From: Pseudomonas sp. LD120
GTDB lineage: Bacteria; Pseudomonadota; Gammaproteobacteria; Pseudomonadales; Pseudomonadaceae
Direction: 5' to 3'
DNA: 64,000 nucleotides
Assembly: GCF_009861525.1 (NCBI RefSeq)
Contig: NZ_WVHL01000003.1
Coordinates: forward strand, 930,001 to 994,000
Shown piece by piece: positions 47,957-58,044 of the stretch. The notes under the pieces were generated by a model, which was not told where the DNA came from, did not search any database, and worked only from the letters and a program-made list of their open reading frames with translations. The first letter of the stretch is position 1. Each line of letters opens with the position of its first letter. The position numbers were made by a program, and so were the translations under genes.

Positions 47957-49266
47957 GGTCGATCCAGCGGCGCCTGAGCCTGGGTCTGATTACGGTGATG
48001 GTGGTGGTCGGCCTGGTGTTGGCGCAGACCAGTCTCTGGTTGTTCGAGCTAGGCCTGCAGCGTTACCTGGAGGCCGGGCTGCGCAATGACAGCGAAAACC
48101 TGCTGGTGGCGCTGGTACGGGGGCCGCAGGGTTTGCAGTTGGACGAGTGGCGGCTGTCGCCGGCGTATCAGCGGCCGTTTTCCGGGCATTACTTTCGCAT
48201 CGATTTCGCTGATGTGCATTGGCGTTCCCGGTCTCTCTGGGACCAGGAGTTACCGCGGCTTGAACGCGCCGGGCTGCAAGGCAACCTGCAATTGGGGCCC
48301 GAAGGCCAACAGTTACTGGTGCTGCGCAGTGACTACAAACGCTTCGGACAATCGATCTCCATCAACGTGGCCCAGGACTACACCCCGGTGCGTGAGAGTT
48401 TCCAGCGCATGCGCCAGATCGGGCTCGGGTTGGGGCTGGCGGGGTTGTTGCTGATTCTCCTGCTGCAGCGCTTTACCGTGCGCCGGGCCCTGCGTCCGCT
48501 GGAGACCGCTCGTGAGCAGATCGCTCAACTGCAACAGGGCCAGCGCTCGCAGCTAGACGCCCAGGTGCCCCAGGAACTGGTGCCCTTGGTGGCGCAGATC
48601 AACCATTTGCTGGCCCACACCGAGGACAGCCTCAAGCGCTCCCGCAACGCCTTGGGCAACCTCGGCCACGCCCTGAAAACGCCGTTGGCAGTGCTGCTGA
48701 GCCTGGCGTCCGGGCGCAAACTGGACGCTTGTCCCGACGCGCGCAGAATCCTCCAGGACCAGTTGGAGCAAGTGCAGCAGCGACTCAATCGCGAACTCAA
48801 CCGCGCGCGGATGGCGGGGGATGCGCTGCCCGGGGCGCTGTTTGAGTGTGATGCTGAGTTGCCGGGCTTGCTGGCGACCTTGAACATGATCCATGGCGAG
48901 CACCTGGACTTGAGCTATCGGGCGCCGCCGGGGCTGCGTCTGCCCTGGGATCGGGAAGACCTGCTGGAGCTGCTGGGCAATCTGCTGGACAACGCCTGCA
49001 AATGGGCCGATGCGCAGGTGCGTCTGAGCGTCGAGGAGCGGTCGCAGGGCTATTGCCTGATGGTGGATGACGACGGCCCAGGCATTCCCGAGGCACGGCG
49101 GACCGAGGTGGTCAGTCGCGGCGCGCGATTGGATGAGCAGACCGATGGCCACGGGCTGGGCCTGGGCATTGTGCGCGACATCGTCGACGCCTGTGGCGGC
49201 CGCTTGAACCTGGTGGAAAGCGAGTGGGGCGGCTTACGGGTGGAGATCGAGCTGCCCAAGCGCTGA
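47953..49266 (+). CDS. Sensor histidine kinase (BqsS/CarS-like)
   Basis: A 437-residue inner-membrane kinase: TM1 about 11-33, a periplasmic domain about 34-155, TM2 156-175, HAMP-like linker, HisKA with phospho-acceptor His in [15 protein letters not shown] (about 238) and HATPase with [17 protein letters not shown] and GHGLGLGIV. It starts with GTG overlapping the regulator stop (GTGA). I see no RExxE motif in the periplasmic domain. The iron-sensing BqsS of P. aeruginosa has one, so the signal may differ here. Confidence 0.92.
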   Translation: MRSIQRRLSLGLITVMVVVGLVLAQTSLWLFELGLQRYLEAGLRNDSENLLVALVRGPQGLQLDEWRLSPAYQRPFSGHYFRIDFADVHWRSRSLWDQELPRLERAGLQGNLQLGPEGQQLLVLRSDYKRFGQSISINVAQDYTPVRESFQRMRQIGLGLGLAGLLLILLLQRFTVRRALRPLETAREQIAQLQQGQRSQLDAQVPQELVPLVAQINHLLAHTEDSLKRSRNALGNLGHALKTPLAVLLSLASGRKLDACPDARRILQDQLEQVQQRLNRELNRARMAGDALPGALFECDAELPGLLATLNMIHGEHLDLSYRAPPGLRLPWDREDLLELLGNLLDNACKWADAQVRLSVEERSQGYCLMVDDDGPGIPEARRTEVVSRGARLDEQTDGHGLGLGIVRDIVDACGGRLNLVESEWGGLRVEIELPKR

Positions 49267-49354
49267 ACTCGCCGGGCGGTGCGTTCAGCGCCCGTAGCCT
49301 GGCGATCGACCGTCGAACCCCTACAGCCTTTGAATCTTCGCATCCCCGCGGGCT

Positions 49355-49380
49355 GTTCGCAGCCTGCGGTAGCGGCTATA
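49355..49380 (-). repeat. REP element, single arm, with adjacent hairpin
   Basis: Read on the minus strand, it begins TATAGCCGCTACCGCAGGCT and continues GCGAAC, matching the left REPIN arm at 32166 with about two differences. Beside it, AAAGGCCC-GCA-GGGCCTTT (49382-49400) is a perfect 8-bp hairpin that may end the kinase transcript. Both lie between convergent genes. Confidence 0.6.
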
Positions 49381-49463
49381 CAAAGGCCCGCAGGGCCTTT
49401 GCCGTCCTCAAGGGCGGCGCGCCCTTCGGGGGCGATCGCCGCCTGCCGGCAACGGTTAAGGGG

Positions 49464-51611
49464 TCAGACGCGGAACTGGTCCATCAAGCCCTGCTGCTGG
49501 TTGGCCAGGCTGTTGAGGGACTGGCTGACCCGCGCCGATTCGTTGGCTTGTTCCGACAGCGACTCGGTGACGTCGCGAATGGTCGCTACATTGCTGTTGA
49601 TCTCTTCGGCCACCGCGCTCTGCTGTTCGGCGGCGCTGGCGATCTGCAGGTTCATGTCGCTGATCACTGTGACGGCATCACCGATCTGGCGCAGGGCGGT
49701 GACCGCTTGACTCACTTGTTCGACGCTGCCCTGGGCCTGGCGATGGCTGTTGCTCATGGAACCCACCACGTCGCGGGTGCCGGTTTGCAGTTGTTCGATC
49801 ACTTGGCGGGTTTCCTCCACCGACTCCTGGGTGCGCTGGGCCAGGTTGCGTACTTCGTCGGCGACCACGGCAAAGCCGCGTCCGGCTTCCCCTGCACGGG
49901 CCGCTTCGATGGCGGCATTGAGGGCCAGCAGGTTGGTCTGCTCGGCGATCGCGCGGATCACTTCCAGCACCGAGCCGATTTGTTCGCTGTTGCTCGCCAA
50001 ACCTTCGACCTGGGTCATGGCGCTGCTCATGTCGGCGGCCAGTTGGTCGATGCTGCAGGTGGTGCGGTCGATCACGGTCAGGCCCTGTTGCGTGGCCTGG
50101 TCGGCATCCCGCGCCGCCTGAGCGGCCTGGGCAGCGCTGCGAGCGACGTCCTGAGCGGTGGCGCTCATTTCGTGGGAAGCGGTGGCCACCTGGTCCACTT
50201 GGCGATATTGCTGCTCCATGCCGGCGCTGGTCTGGGTGGCGATGGCCGATGACTGATCAGCGGTGCCGCGGGCGTCCTGCACCGAGCGTTTCACGTCGGC
50301 GATGATCGGCTGCAGTTTGTCGAGGAAACGGTTGAACCAGCCCGCCAGTTGCCCCAGCTCGTCCTTATTGTTGTAGGTCAGGCGTCGGGTCAGGTCGCCT
50401 TCACCGCTGGCGATATCCTCAAGCATGGCGGCTACGTCGAGGATCGGCCGGGTCACGCTGCGGGCCATCAGCCACACCAGCAGCAAGCCGAGCACCGCCG
50501 CCAGTAGGCCCAGCCCCAGTTCCATCAGGGTGCCACTGTTGTTGCTGGCATCCAGTTCGCTTTTCAGGGTCTCGGCCGGGCCCACCAGCACTGTTTCCGG
50601 CACATCCAGCAACACGCCCCAGGGCTTGCCTGCGGGGATTGGCGTGAAAGGCGCAAGGACTTTGAGCGTTTGGTTGCTGTGCAGGCTGTAGGTTTGAGTG
50701 CTGCCGGCCAGTTGGCGGATCAGTGCGGCGCCATTGACGCTGTCGACGCTGTCCAGGCGCTGGCTCAGTTTGCTGGCATCGGCGCTGTAGCCGGCCAGCA
50801 GGCCCACCGGGCTGAGGATGCTGACGTTGCTCTGGCCGGCATAGAGTTTCTGGCTGGCATTCTGGCTGATGGCCTGCAGGCTGTTGAGGTTGATGTCCAC
50901 CGACAGCGAGGCGATGACCTTGCCGTCCACCAGCAGCGGGAAGACGATGCTGGTCATTAGCACCTTCTGCCCGTCGATGTCGTAGAAGTAGGGTTCTATC
51001 ACGCAGGGCTTGAGGGTGCTGCGCGGGCAGGTGAACCAGGCATTGGCCGGCTCGCCGCTGGGACCGCTGCGGGTATCGCTCATGTCGCTTTCCGGCAACG
51101 GCATGGACGTCAGCTTGCCGGGAGTGGGTTGCGACCAGTACAAGGCAAAGCGGCCTTTTTCGTTGCTGCCCAGCGCGCTCTGGCCGCTGAACAGTTCGTC
51201 CTTGCCATCCAGGGCATTGGCTTCGAACACCAAGGACAGCCCCAGTAGATCGGGGTTGGCCTGCAAGGCCGCCTTGACCTGGCGGGTCAGGTCTTCGCGC
51301 AGGTCGAAGGCGTCGAGGAAGCGCTTTTCGGCCTGTTCCCGCAAAAACAGCACCTGGCGGGAAAAGCCATGGCCGTACTGATAGGCGTCCATGAACTGCT
51401 GGCGAATGCCTAGGGCCTGGACTTCACCCTGGGCTTCGATCCGCGCTTGAGCTGCTTCGTTGAGCATCTCCATACTCGAAGCTTTTACCAGCTCGGAGCT
51501 GTGCTCCATGCGGTACAGCGAAAGGCCCACCAACAGCGACACGATGCCCAGCAGGCAGAGTCCAGCCAGTAAGGTGATCTTCCATTGGATGGAGAGTTGT
51601 CTGAGCGACAT
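49464..51611 (-). CDS. Methyl-accepting chemotaxis protein with dCache domain (TlpQ/McpU-like)
   Basis: A 715-residue chemoreceptor. TM1 lies at about 10-32, a large periplasmic dCache domain at about 35-365, TM2 at about 370-395, HAMP with the [10 protein letters not shown] linker, and a signalling domain with the tip [32 protein letters not shown]. In P. aeruginosa the receptor next to bqsS is TlpQ (PA2654), which binds histamine and polyamines, and its P. putida relative is McpU. By context and size this is probably the equivalent. AAGGACG lies seven bases before ATG 51611. Confidence 0.92.
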   Translation of the reverse strand: MSLRQLSIQWKITLLAGLCLLGIVSLLVGLSLYRMEHSSELVKASSMEMLNEAAQARIEAQGEVQALGIRQQFMDAYQYGHGFSRQVLFLREQAEKRFLDAFDLREDLTRQVKAALQANPDLLGLSLVFEANALDGKDELFSGQSALGSNEKGRFALYWSQPTPGKLTSMPLPESDMSDTRSGPSGEPANAWFTCPRSTLKPCVIEPYFYDIDGQKVLMTSIVFPLLVDGKVIASLSVDINLNSLQAISQNASQKLYAGQSNVSILSPVGLLAGYSADASKLSQRLDSVDSVNGAALIRQLAGSTQTYSLHSNQTLKVLAPFTPIPAGKPWGVLLDVPETVLVGPAETLKSELDASNNSGTLMELGLGLLAAVLGLLLVWLMARSVTRPILDVAAMLEDIASGEGDLTRRLTYNNKDELGQLAGWFNRFLDKLQPIIADVKRSVQDARGTADQSSAIATQTSAGMEQQYRQVDQVATASHEMSATAQDVARSAAQAAQAARDADQATQQGLTVIDRTTCSIDQLAADMSSAMTQVEGLASNSEQIGSVLEVIRAIAEQTNLLALNAAIEAARAGEAGRGFAVVADEVRNLAQRTQESVEETRQVIEQLQTGTRDVVGSMSNSHRQAQGSVEQVSQAVTALRQIGDAVTVISDMNLQIASAAEQQSAVAEEINSNVATIRDVTESLSEQANESARVSQSLNSLANQQQGLMDQFRV

Positions 51612-51868
51612 GGAGACGTCCTTATATTCGATAAATATCTGAGACTTTGCATGTTAGCGGCCGACGAACGGCATTCTTTAAACGGGCGTTCGAAATAAAA
51701 CCGGCGTTTGAATGTTTCGCCTGTGGGGTGGGTTTTGACAAGCCAGGCCTGCTACTGCAAAGTGCGCGCCCTCTTTTACCTTCTTTTATTTCGATGACGG
51801 CAGTGCGCTGCCTTCCGGTCGGTCATAGGCTTTTGCGCGGAGTTTGGCCGCGCAGTAACGAGGTAACG

Positions 51869-53188
51869 ATGATTAACGCAGTAATTGCCGCGGTTGGCGT
51901 GATGCTGGTGCTCAGCCTGTCTCGCGTGCATGTAGTGATCGCCCTGATCGTAGGTGCATTGGTGGGTGGCCTTACCGGCGGCCTGGGCATCGAGGCCACG
52001 CTCAAGGCGTTCAACGGTGGGCTGGGGGGCGGCGCGACGGTGGCCCTGTCTTACGCCTTGCTCGGGGCTTTTGCGGTGGCCATTTCCAAGTCCGGCCTGG
52101 CCCACGCCCTGGCGGACAAGATCTTGCTACTGGTGGACCGCCAGGACGCCGTTGGCGGCGGCATGGTCAAGTGGTTGCTGATCGGCATGCTATGGGTGGT
52201 GGCGATTGCCTCGCAGAATATCCTGCCGATTCACATTGCCTTTATTCCGCTGCTGGTGCCGCCTTTGCTCTATGTGCTGGCCAAGCTGCAGCTGGACCGC
52301 CGCCTGATCGCTTGCGTCATCACCTTCGGTTTGATCACCCCCTACATGTTCCTGCCGGTGGGCTTTGGCAACATCTTCTTGAATGAAGTGCTCCTGGCCA
52401 ATGTCGCTCGCAGCGGCGTCGACATCAGTCAGGTCAGCGTCACGCATGCCATGGGCATCCCTGCGCTGGGTATGGTCTGTGGCCTGTTGCTGGCGTTCTA
52501 TAGCTATCGCAAGAAGCGCGTCTATGACCTGGGCCGGATCGAGAAGGTCGAGCAGACTGCGGTGCAGTACAACCCGAAGACGCTGTTGGTGGCAGGGGTG
52601 GCGATTGCCGCTGCGTTCGTGATCCAGTTGTTGTTGGATTCGATGATTATCGGCGCGTTGTGCGGGTTCCTGATTTTCTCGGTGTCCGGCATCGTGCGCT
52701 GGCGTGAGGCCGATGGCCTGTTCACCGAAGGCATGAAGATGATGGCCATGATCGGCTTCATCATGATCGCCGCCTCGGGCTTCGCCGAAGTGATGAAGGC
52801 CACTGGCGATGTACAGAGTCTGGTTCAGACTTCGGCCACTTGGATCGGTCACAGCAAGGGCGTTGGTGCATTGCTGATGTTGCTGGTGGGCCTGTTGGTG
52901 ACCATGGGCATTGGTTCGTCGTTTTCCACGGTGCCGATTCTGGCGGCGATTTTCGTGCCATTGTGTGTCCAGCTGGGCTTCAGTCCGCTGGCCATTGTCT
53001 GCATCGTTGGCACCGCTGGGGCCCTGGGCGACGCCGGTTCTCCCGCGTCGGACTCGACCCTGGGGCCGACCTCGGGCCTGAACGTCGACGGTCAGCATCA
53101 CCACATCTGGGACACGGTGGTCCCGACATTCCTGCACTACAATTTGCCCTTGCTGGCCTTTGGCTGGGTCGCGGCGATGGTGCTCTGA
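51869..53188 (+). CDS. Na+/H+ antiporter family transporter
   Basis: A 439-residue inner-membrane protein with about 11-12 helices. Motifs [40 protein letters not shown] and [18 protein letters not shown] fit the Na+/H+ antiporter (PF03553-like) family. A histidine-rich end reads [19 protein letters not shown] 51869 follows GAGGT. The frame extends upstream without family match. It lies between two chemoreceptor genes, as does PA2653 in P. aeruginosa. Its real substrate is unknown; an organic acid or amine is possible given its neighbours. Confidence 0.85.
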   Translation: MINAVIAAVGVMLVLSLSRVHVVIALIVGALVGGLTGGLGIEATLKAFNGGLGGGATVALSYALLGAFAVAISKSGLAHALADKILLLVDRQDAVGGGMVKWLLIGMLWVVAIASQNILPIHIAFIPLLVPPLLYVLAKLQLDRRLIACVITFGLITPYMFLPVGFGNIFLNEVLLANVARSGVDISQVSVTHAMGIPALGMVCGLLLAFYSYRKKRVYDLGRIEKVEQTAVQYNPKTLLVAGVAIAAAFVIQLLLDSMIIGALCGFLIFSVSGIVRWREADGLFTEGMKMMAMIGFIMIAASGFAEVMKATGDVQSLVQTSATWIGHSKGVGALLMLLVGLLVTMGIGSSFSTVPILAAIFVPLCVQLGFSPLAIVCIVGTAGALGDAGSPASDSTLGPTSGLNVDGQHHHIWDTVVPTFLHYNLPLLAFGWVAAMVL

Positions 53189-53303
53189 CCTCGTTGCCAC
53201 CTACCGGGGCCGGCCAACCGGCTCCGGCGGCGCTAGCTCAACTTTTGGGCAGGCGTGCCGTTAACGGCTTGTCACCTCAATAAAAATCAACAGCGAGCCC
53301 CCT

Positions 53304-54983
53304 ATGCGCCTGAGCCTGAAGGCCAAAGTTCTGTCCTTGGCGGTACTCCCGGTACTGCTGTTTGCATTGGTGATCAGTCTGAGTACGGTGTTCATGCTGC
53401 GCCAGCAAGCCCAGAAAGAAGTCGAAGAAACCCGCCAGCGCCTGCTGGGCGAAGCCAAGGCCACGTTGCAGAGTTATGTCGAGGTCGCCTTGAGCACCGT
53501 CAAGCCGCTCTATGACGCTGCGGCACCGGGGGACCAGGCGGCGCGGGCCGAAGTGGTCAAGTTGCTGTCGAACATCACCTACGGCAAGGACGGCTACTTT
53601 TTTGGCTACGACTCCGAGACCGTACGGCTGTTCAAGGGCAACAGTGCTGACGGCGTGGGCAAGAACTTCAAGGACAACCGCGACCCCAACGGCGTGTACG
53701 TCAACCGTGAGCTGGTGCGGGTCGGCAAGGACGGCAGTCACTACGTGCAGTACAGCTCGACCCAGCCGGGCAGCGATGTACTGGTGCCCAAGCTGGGCTA
53801 CACCGACTACCTGCCCAAGTGGGACATGGTGCTGGGCACTTCGGTCAATCTCGATGGCATCGACGCTCAGGTGGCGGCCGTTGAAGAGGGCGTCAACCAG
53901 CGCATGGAAGGCATGATCCTGAGCATTCTCGGGATTGCGGCGGTGCTGTTGCTGGTGATCGCGGCCCTGGGGCTGCTGGTGGCCAACACCCTGTTGCGCC
54001 CTCTGAACCTGATGAAAGCCAACCTGGATGATATCGCCGCCGGTGAAGGCGACCTGACCCGGCGTCTGGAAATCACCAGCCAGGACGAACTGGGTGACTT
54101 GGCCGGCTCGTTCAATCGCTTTGTCGACAAGATCCACGGCTTGGTGCGGCAGATCACCGAAATGACCGGGCAGCTCACTGAGCTGGTGGCCCAAGTGGCG
54201 GATCAGGCCCAACGTTCGGAGCAGGCCATGGAGCGCCAGCGTCACGAGACCGACCAGGTGGCCACGGCGATCAATGAAATGTCTTCGGCGGCCCAGGAAG
54301 TGGCCCGCAGTGCCCAGGGCGCGGCAGTCGCTGCCCAGCAGACCGATGAGGAAGGGCAGACGGCCAAGCGCGTGGTGGACGGCAGCATCGAGCAGATTCA
54401 TGCGCTGGTCAGTGACATTCGCAACAGCGGAACGTCCCTGGACAGCCTGCAGCAAGACGTGTCGTCGATTGTCAGCGTGCTGGACGTGATCCGCTCCATT
54501 GCCGAACAGACCAACTTGCTGGCCTTGAACGCGGCCATCGAAGCCGCCCGGGCCGGTGAGGCCGGACGTGGTTTTGCCGTGGTCGCCGATGAGGTCCGGG
54601 CCTTGGCCAGCCGCACTCAGCAGAGCACCCAGGAAATCCAGGGGATGATCGATCGCCTGCAGCAGGGCACTCGGGTGGCGGTGGATGCCATGCGTCGTTC
54701 CAGTGACGCCGGCGAAGGCACCTCGACCAAGGCCAACGAGGCCGGGGCATCGTTGGACGCCATGGCGCAATTGATCGGCACCATCAACTCGATGAACGCG
54801 CAGATCGCCAGCGCGGCCGAAGAGCAGACGGCGGTGGCCGAAGAGATCAACCGCAGCGTGCACCAGATCGCGGTGGCGGTGGACAGCGTGGCTGATGAAA
54901 CCCAACGCGGTGCTCAGACTTCTCGCAGCCTGGCGGATCTGGGCCAGCGTCTGGGTCGATTGGTCGGGCAATTCCGGATCTAA
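53304..54983 (+). CDS. Methyl-accepting chemotaxis protein with sCache domain (CtpM-like)
   Basis: A 559-residue chemoreceptor: TM1 about 8-30, a single Cache domain about 33-190 ([37 protein letters not shown]), TM2 about 205-228, HAMP with [14 protein letters not shown] [10 protein letters not shown], and the conserved signalling tip [18 protein letters not shown]. The P. aeruginosa gene at this place (PA2652, CtpM) detects malate, so an organic-acid receptor is the best guess. It follows the antiporter gene by 115 bases. Confidence 0.92.
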   Translation: MRLSLKAKVLSLAVLPVLLFALVISLSTVFMLRQQAQKEVEETRQRLLGEAKATLQSYVEVALSTVKPLYDAAAPGDQAARAEVVKLLSNITYGKDGYFFGYDSETVRLFKGNSADGVGKNFKDNRDPNGVYVNRELVRVGKDGSHYVQYSSTQPGSDVLVPKLGYTDYLPKWDMVLGTSVNLDGIDAQVAAVEEGVNQRMEGMILSILGIAAVLLLVIAALGLLVANTLLRPLNLMKANLDDIAAGEGDLTRRLEITSQDELGDLAGSFNRFVDKIHGLVRQITEMTGQLTELVAQVADQAQRSEQAMERQRHETDQVATAINEMSSAAQEVARSAQGAAVAAQQTDEEGQTAKRVVDGSIEQIHALVSDIRNSGTSLDSLQQDVSSIVSVLDVIRSIAEQTNLLALNAAIEAARAGEAGRGFAVVADEVRALASRTQQSTQEIQGMIDRLQQGTRVAVDAMRRSSDAGEGTSTKANEAGASLDAMAQLIGTINSMNAQIASAAEEQTAVAEEINRSVHQIAVAVDSVADETQRGAQTSRSLADLGQRLGRLVGQFRI

Positions 54984-55147
54984 GGGCGGGCGCTGGAGGC
55001 CTGTCGCAGGCTGCGAATGCTGTGCCGTCTTCACACGTCGCCTCTGCCCCGCCGAGGCCTGATGCTAGATCGCCAAGCAAGCTCCTGCGAGCCTTTGGCA
55101 ACCTTGCCTCAGGCTCGCGGCTTCAGCAGGCGGCTCTACGCGGCATG

Positions 55148-56473
55148 TCAGGCGCAGATGTCGCGCATCAACAGGGCGAATGGCAGCTCGACCTGATCGG
55201 GAATCGGTAGGTACACGGTGTGGCCGTCTCCCGGTGCGACCTCGATGGCCTCGCCCTTGGCGTTGCGCAGCTCATGCAGGTCGAAGTGGAAGTTGCCCTT
55301 GGGGGTCATCAGTTCCAGGTGATCGCCGAGGGCAAAACGGTTTTTCACTGTCACTTCGGCCAGGCGGTCGCGGCGCTCGCCGGTCAGTTCACCGACAAAC
55401 TGCTGGCGTTCCGAGACTGAGCTGCCGTTCTGGTAGTTCTGGTATTCGTCATGCACGTGGCGGCGCAGAAAACCCTCGGTGTAGCCGCGCTGGGCCAGGG
55501 ATTCCAAGTCGTTCATCAGGCTACGGTCGAACTCGCGCCCGGCCGCCGCGTCGTCGATGGCCCGGCGGTACACCTGGGTGGTGCGGGCGCAGTAGAAGTG
55601 CGATTTGGTCCGGCCCTCGATCTTCAGTGAGTGCACGCCCATACGGGCCAGGCGCTCCACGTGCTGCACGGCCCGCAGGTCCTTGGCATTCATGATGTAG
55701 GTGCCGTGTTCGTCCTCGAAGGCCGGCATCAGCTCGTCCGGGCGATTGGCTTCCTGGAGCAGGAACACTTGATCGGTGGGCGCGCCGATGCCCAGGGTCG
55801 GCTCTGGCACGAAGCTCTGGACGATTTCCCCAAGGTTGTTTTCGGTGGCTTCTTCGGTCTTGTATTTCCAGCGGCAAGCGTTGGTGCAGGTGCCCTGGTT
55901 GGCGTCGCGCTTGTTCATGTAGCCCGACAGCAGGCAGCGCCCGGAGTAGGCCATGCACAGGGCGCCGTGGACGAAGATTTCCAGCTCCATGGCCGGCACT
56001 TGCTGGCGGATTTCCTCGATCTCTTCCAGGGACAGCTCCCGGGACAGGATGATCCGGGTCAGCCCCTGTTGCTGCCAGAACTCGACGCTGGCCCAGTTCA
56101 CCGTGTTGGCCTGTACCGAGAGGTGGATCGGCATGTGCGGGAAGTGCCGGCGTACCAGCATGATCAGGCCCGGGTCGGACATGATCAGCGCATCCGGGGC
56201 CATGTCGATGACCGGTTGCAAGTCCTTGAGGAAGGTCTTGAGCTTGGCGTTGTGGGGGGCGATGTTGACCACCACGTAGAAACGTTTGCCCTGGGCCTGG
56301 GCCTCGCGGATGCCAAGGGCCAGGTTGGCGTGGTCGAATTCGTTGTTGCGCACCCGCAGGCTGTAGCGCGGCTGGCCGGCGTACACCGCATCGGCGCCGT
56401 AGGCGAAGGCGTAGCGCATGTTTTTCAGGGTGCCGGCGGGGGCGAGGAGTTCGGGTTTGGCGAGGAGCGTCAT
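55148..56473 (-). CDS. trhP: tRNA uridine-34 hydroxylase TrhP (YegQ, U32 family)
   Basis: A 441-residue cytoplasmic protein. The U32 signature is EIFVHGALCMAYSGRCLLSGY, followed by GTCTNACRWKY, giving the four clustered Cys expected for an Fe-S centre. LLAPAGTLKNMRYAFAYGADAVYAG opens the TIM-barrel-like domain. TrhP hydroxylates U34 of tRNAs in a prephenate-dependent way on the route to cmo5U. Start at 56473 matches the family. An ANR-like site lies 55 bases upstream, see 56528-56541. Confidence 0.93.
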   Translation of the reverse strand: MTLLAKPELLAPAGTLKNMRYAFAYGADAVYAGQPRYSLRVRNNEFDHANLALGIREAQAQGKRFYVVVNIAPHNAKLKTFLKDLQPVIDMAPDALIMSDPGLIMLVRRHFPHMPIHLSVQANTVNWASVEFWQQQGLTRIILSRELSLEEIEEIRQQVPAMELEIFVHGALCMAYSGRCLLSGYMNKRDANQGTCTNACRWKYKTEEATENNLGEIVQSFVPEPTLGIGAPTDQVFLLQEANRPDELMPAFEDEHGTYIMNAKDLRAVQHVERLARMGVHSLKIEGRTKSHFYCARTTQVYRRAIDDAAAGREFDRSLMNDLESLAQRGYTEGFLRRHVHDEYQNYQNGSSVSERQQFVGELTGERRDRLAEVTVKNRFALGDHLELMTPKGNFHFDLHELRNAKGEAIEVAPGDGHTVYLPIPDQVELPFALLMRDICA

Positions 56474-57004
56474 GGGGCTGTCGGTCGCAAAAGGACGCGA
56501 GGGTAAGTCAGGGCTACGACGCTTTTATTGATCTGGATCTATGCCAGTGACAAAAAAACGCCACTGGCCAGCGGTGCTGCGGACATAAGCCTCAGGGGGC
56601 TTGCTCCCGGGGCGATCAGGCCTTTCGCTTTGGTCAGGGCACATTCGAGTCTTTGGTGGGTTTTTCATCATGTGCTAGCGGCGACGCTTCTTTTGGCGCG
56701 CCCCCCCGGAACGGGGACGCAAGGCCCGCGCGGCGGGGCTCCTGGGCGAGCATCAGAAGCACCGGTTGCAGCTCAAGTTCAATCGGATGCTGCGCGCCAC
56801 GGTCAAGGACAATGTGCCGGTGGCGGTGACCCAGGGAGCATGGGGTGGGTTGATCTTCTGGGGGGGAGCGGGAGCTGCCCAACAGCCTTGCTGTGGGCGG
56901 CGCTGATGGCGTGTCTATTGCTGTTACCGGCGAAGGAGGGGGGCTGTTTGTCGAAACCTGACTGCGGGCAATTACCCTCGGCGTCACCTTTGTGGCGCGC
57001 AGTT
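56474..57004. other. 531-base gap without a confident gene
   Basis: The gap holds an imperfect ANR-type site at 56528-56541, a REP-like core at about 56595-56613 and a possible gene remnant. In the plus frame from 56680 to 56907 the translation includes KFNRMLRATVKDNVPVAV and TQGAWGGLIFWGGAG, which looks protein-like but has no good start and stops early. I do not recognise it. Confidence 0.45.
56528..56541 (-). promoter_or_regulatory. Imperfect ANR/FNR-type site upstream of trhP
   Basis: TTGAT-CTGG-ATCTA differs from TTGAT-N4-ATCAA at one position. Its centre lies 61 bases before the trhP ATG, a distance that allows a class II promoter. Whether ANR acts here is untested. Confidence 0.35.
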
Positions 57005-57199
57005 TCAGTCCACCACCCGATCCAGCATGTGCAGCACTTCTTGCTCACTGAGCAGGCCCTTGCGTACCAGGTTCTCGGCCAGCAATGAGAGAAACTTGGC
57101 GTTGCGGTGGCTTTCCAGGTGTTTGAGTTCGGTCAGGGCGTCATACACCCGACTGGAGGTGCAGAGGCCGGCGACGCGGTGCGGATTTTGCGTGGGCAT
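57005..57199 (-). CDS. Small hypothetical protein, 64 residues
   Basis: I do not recognise a named family. ATG 57199 follows AAGGACG by six bases, which supports a real gene. The product is helical and cytoplasmic: MPTQNPHRVAGLCTSSRVYD, then LTELKHLESHRNAKFLSLLAENLVRKGLLSEQEVLHMLDRVV, with a heptad-like Leu pattern that could form a dimer. It is a single gene; no function can be inferred. Confidence 0.7.
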   Translation of the reverse strand: MPTQNPHRVAGLCTSSRVYDALTELKHLESHRNAKFLSLLAENLVRKGLLSEQEVLHMLDRVVD

Positions 57200-57398
57200 G
57201 GAGGTCGTCCTTGTTGTTATGGGCCTGCGGCGAGCGGACTGTGTCGATGTTGCAGGGGTTGAATGACACAAACATGACAGTCCCAAGTCGCTCGGGGCAT
57301 CCGAGGGATGGGCACACTATCGCCAGATCTGCAGGCAAATACTGTTCCAATCACGACCTTATGCAGAGTTATTCAGACATTTGTGGGTGGGCAAAATG

Positions 57399-57432
57399 CC
57401 ACAAGCCCCGCTTTGTAGGGCGGGGCTTGTGG
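57399..57432 (-). terminator. Strong terminator-like hairpin after the Pro/Tyr-rich gene
   Basis: CCACAAGCCCCGC and GCGGGGCTTGTGG form a 13-bp perfect stem with an eight-base loop. On the minus strand CATTTTGCC follows, a short T run. It lies 17 bases after the stop of the Pro/Tyr-rich gene. Confidence 0.8.
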
Positions 57433-57448
57433 CTTGGTCGGCGGGCGA

Positions 57449-57793
57449 TTACCAGCGGCCGTGGCGGTGGTGATGCGGGCGTCCGTAATAGCCCGGTGGC
57501 GGGCCGTAGTACACCGGCGCCGGGCGGTAGTACACCGGTTGCTGCACGTAGACCGGCGCCGGTTGGTAGTAGACCGGCGGCGGTGCGGCATACACCGGTG
57601 CTGGCTGTACATAGACCGGCTGCTGCACGTACACCGGGCGGCTCTGGTTGGCGATTACCGAGCCCACCACGGCCGCACCGACAACCGCACCCAGCGCGGC
57701 GGGACCGGCCCAGCCGCCACCGTGGGCCGATGCCTGATCGGCGACAGCGAGTGCACCAATGAGCAAGGCAATTTTGGGGATGTTGGAAATCAT
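57449..57793 (-). CDS. Exported Pro/Tyr/Val-repeat protein
   Basis: A 114-residue protein with a signal peptide (ISNIPKIALLIGALAVADQASA, about 2-23), then a glycine-zipper-like hydrophobic stretch (GPAALGAVVGAAVVGSVIAN), then about nine imperfect repeats of the type QPVYVQ or PAPVYY, and a His/Arg end (GYYGRPHHHRHGRW). The repeat part is low-complexity and probably disordered; tyrosines could be cross-linked or bind polysaccharide. GAGGAAA lies five bases before ATG 57793. Similar proteins occur in Pseudomonas without known function. Confidence 0.82.
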   Translation of the reverse strand: MISNIPKIALLIGALAVADQASAHGGGWAGPAALGAVVGAAVVGSVIANQSRPVYVQQPVYVQPAPVYAAPPPVYYQPAPVYVQQPVYYRPAPVYYGPPPGYYGRPHHHRHGRW

Positions 57794-58044
57794 GGTTTTT
57801 CCTCGGTTCAACCTCAGCGCTAAGGGTCTGCACCAGGCTCAAGAACTGGTGCGGGGATAGTTCTAAGACCGCGTTTTTTGAAAATCTGCGCGGCTGCTGA
57901 GTAAATGTTGTGTAAGGTCTGTACCGGCTTCTTTACCGTCATCCCTGGACGCAAGAAGCCTGTGAACAAGCGCCGATATGATCAGGCACAGCGGGGCGGT
58001 TGATCCATTCCGTCCATCCGAAAGTGCCCAGCAAGGAAATGAAC

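Noticed and set aside
57470..57640. CRISPR-like array
   Set aside because: The repeats are in-frame PVY codon repeats of irregular length inside an exported protein gene, without spacers.
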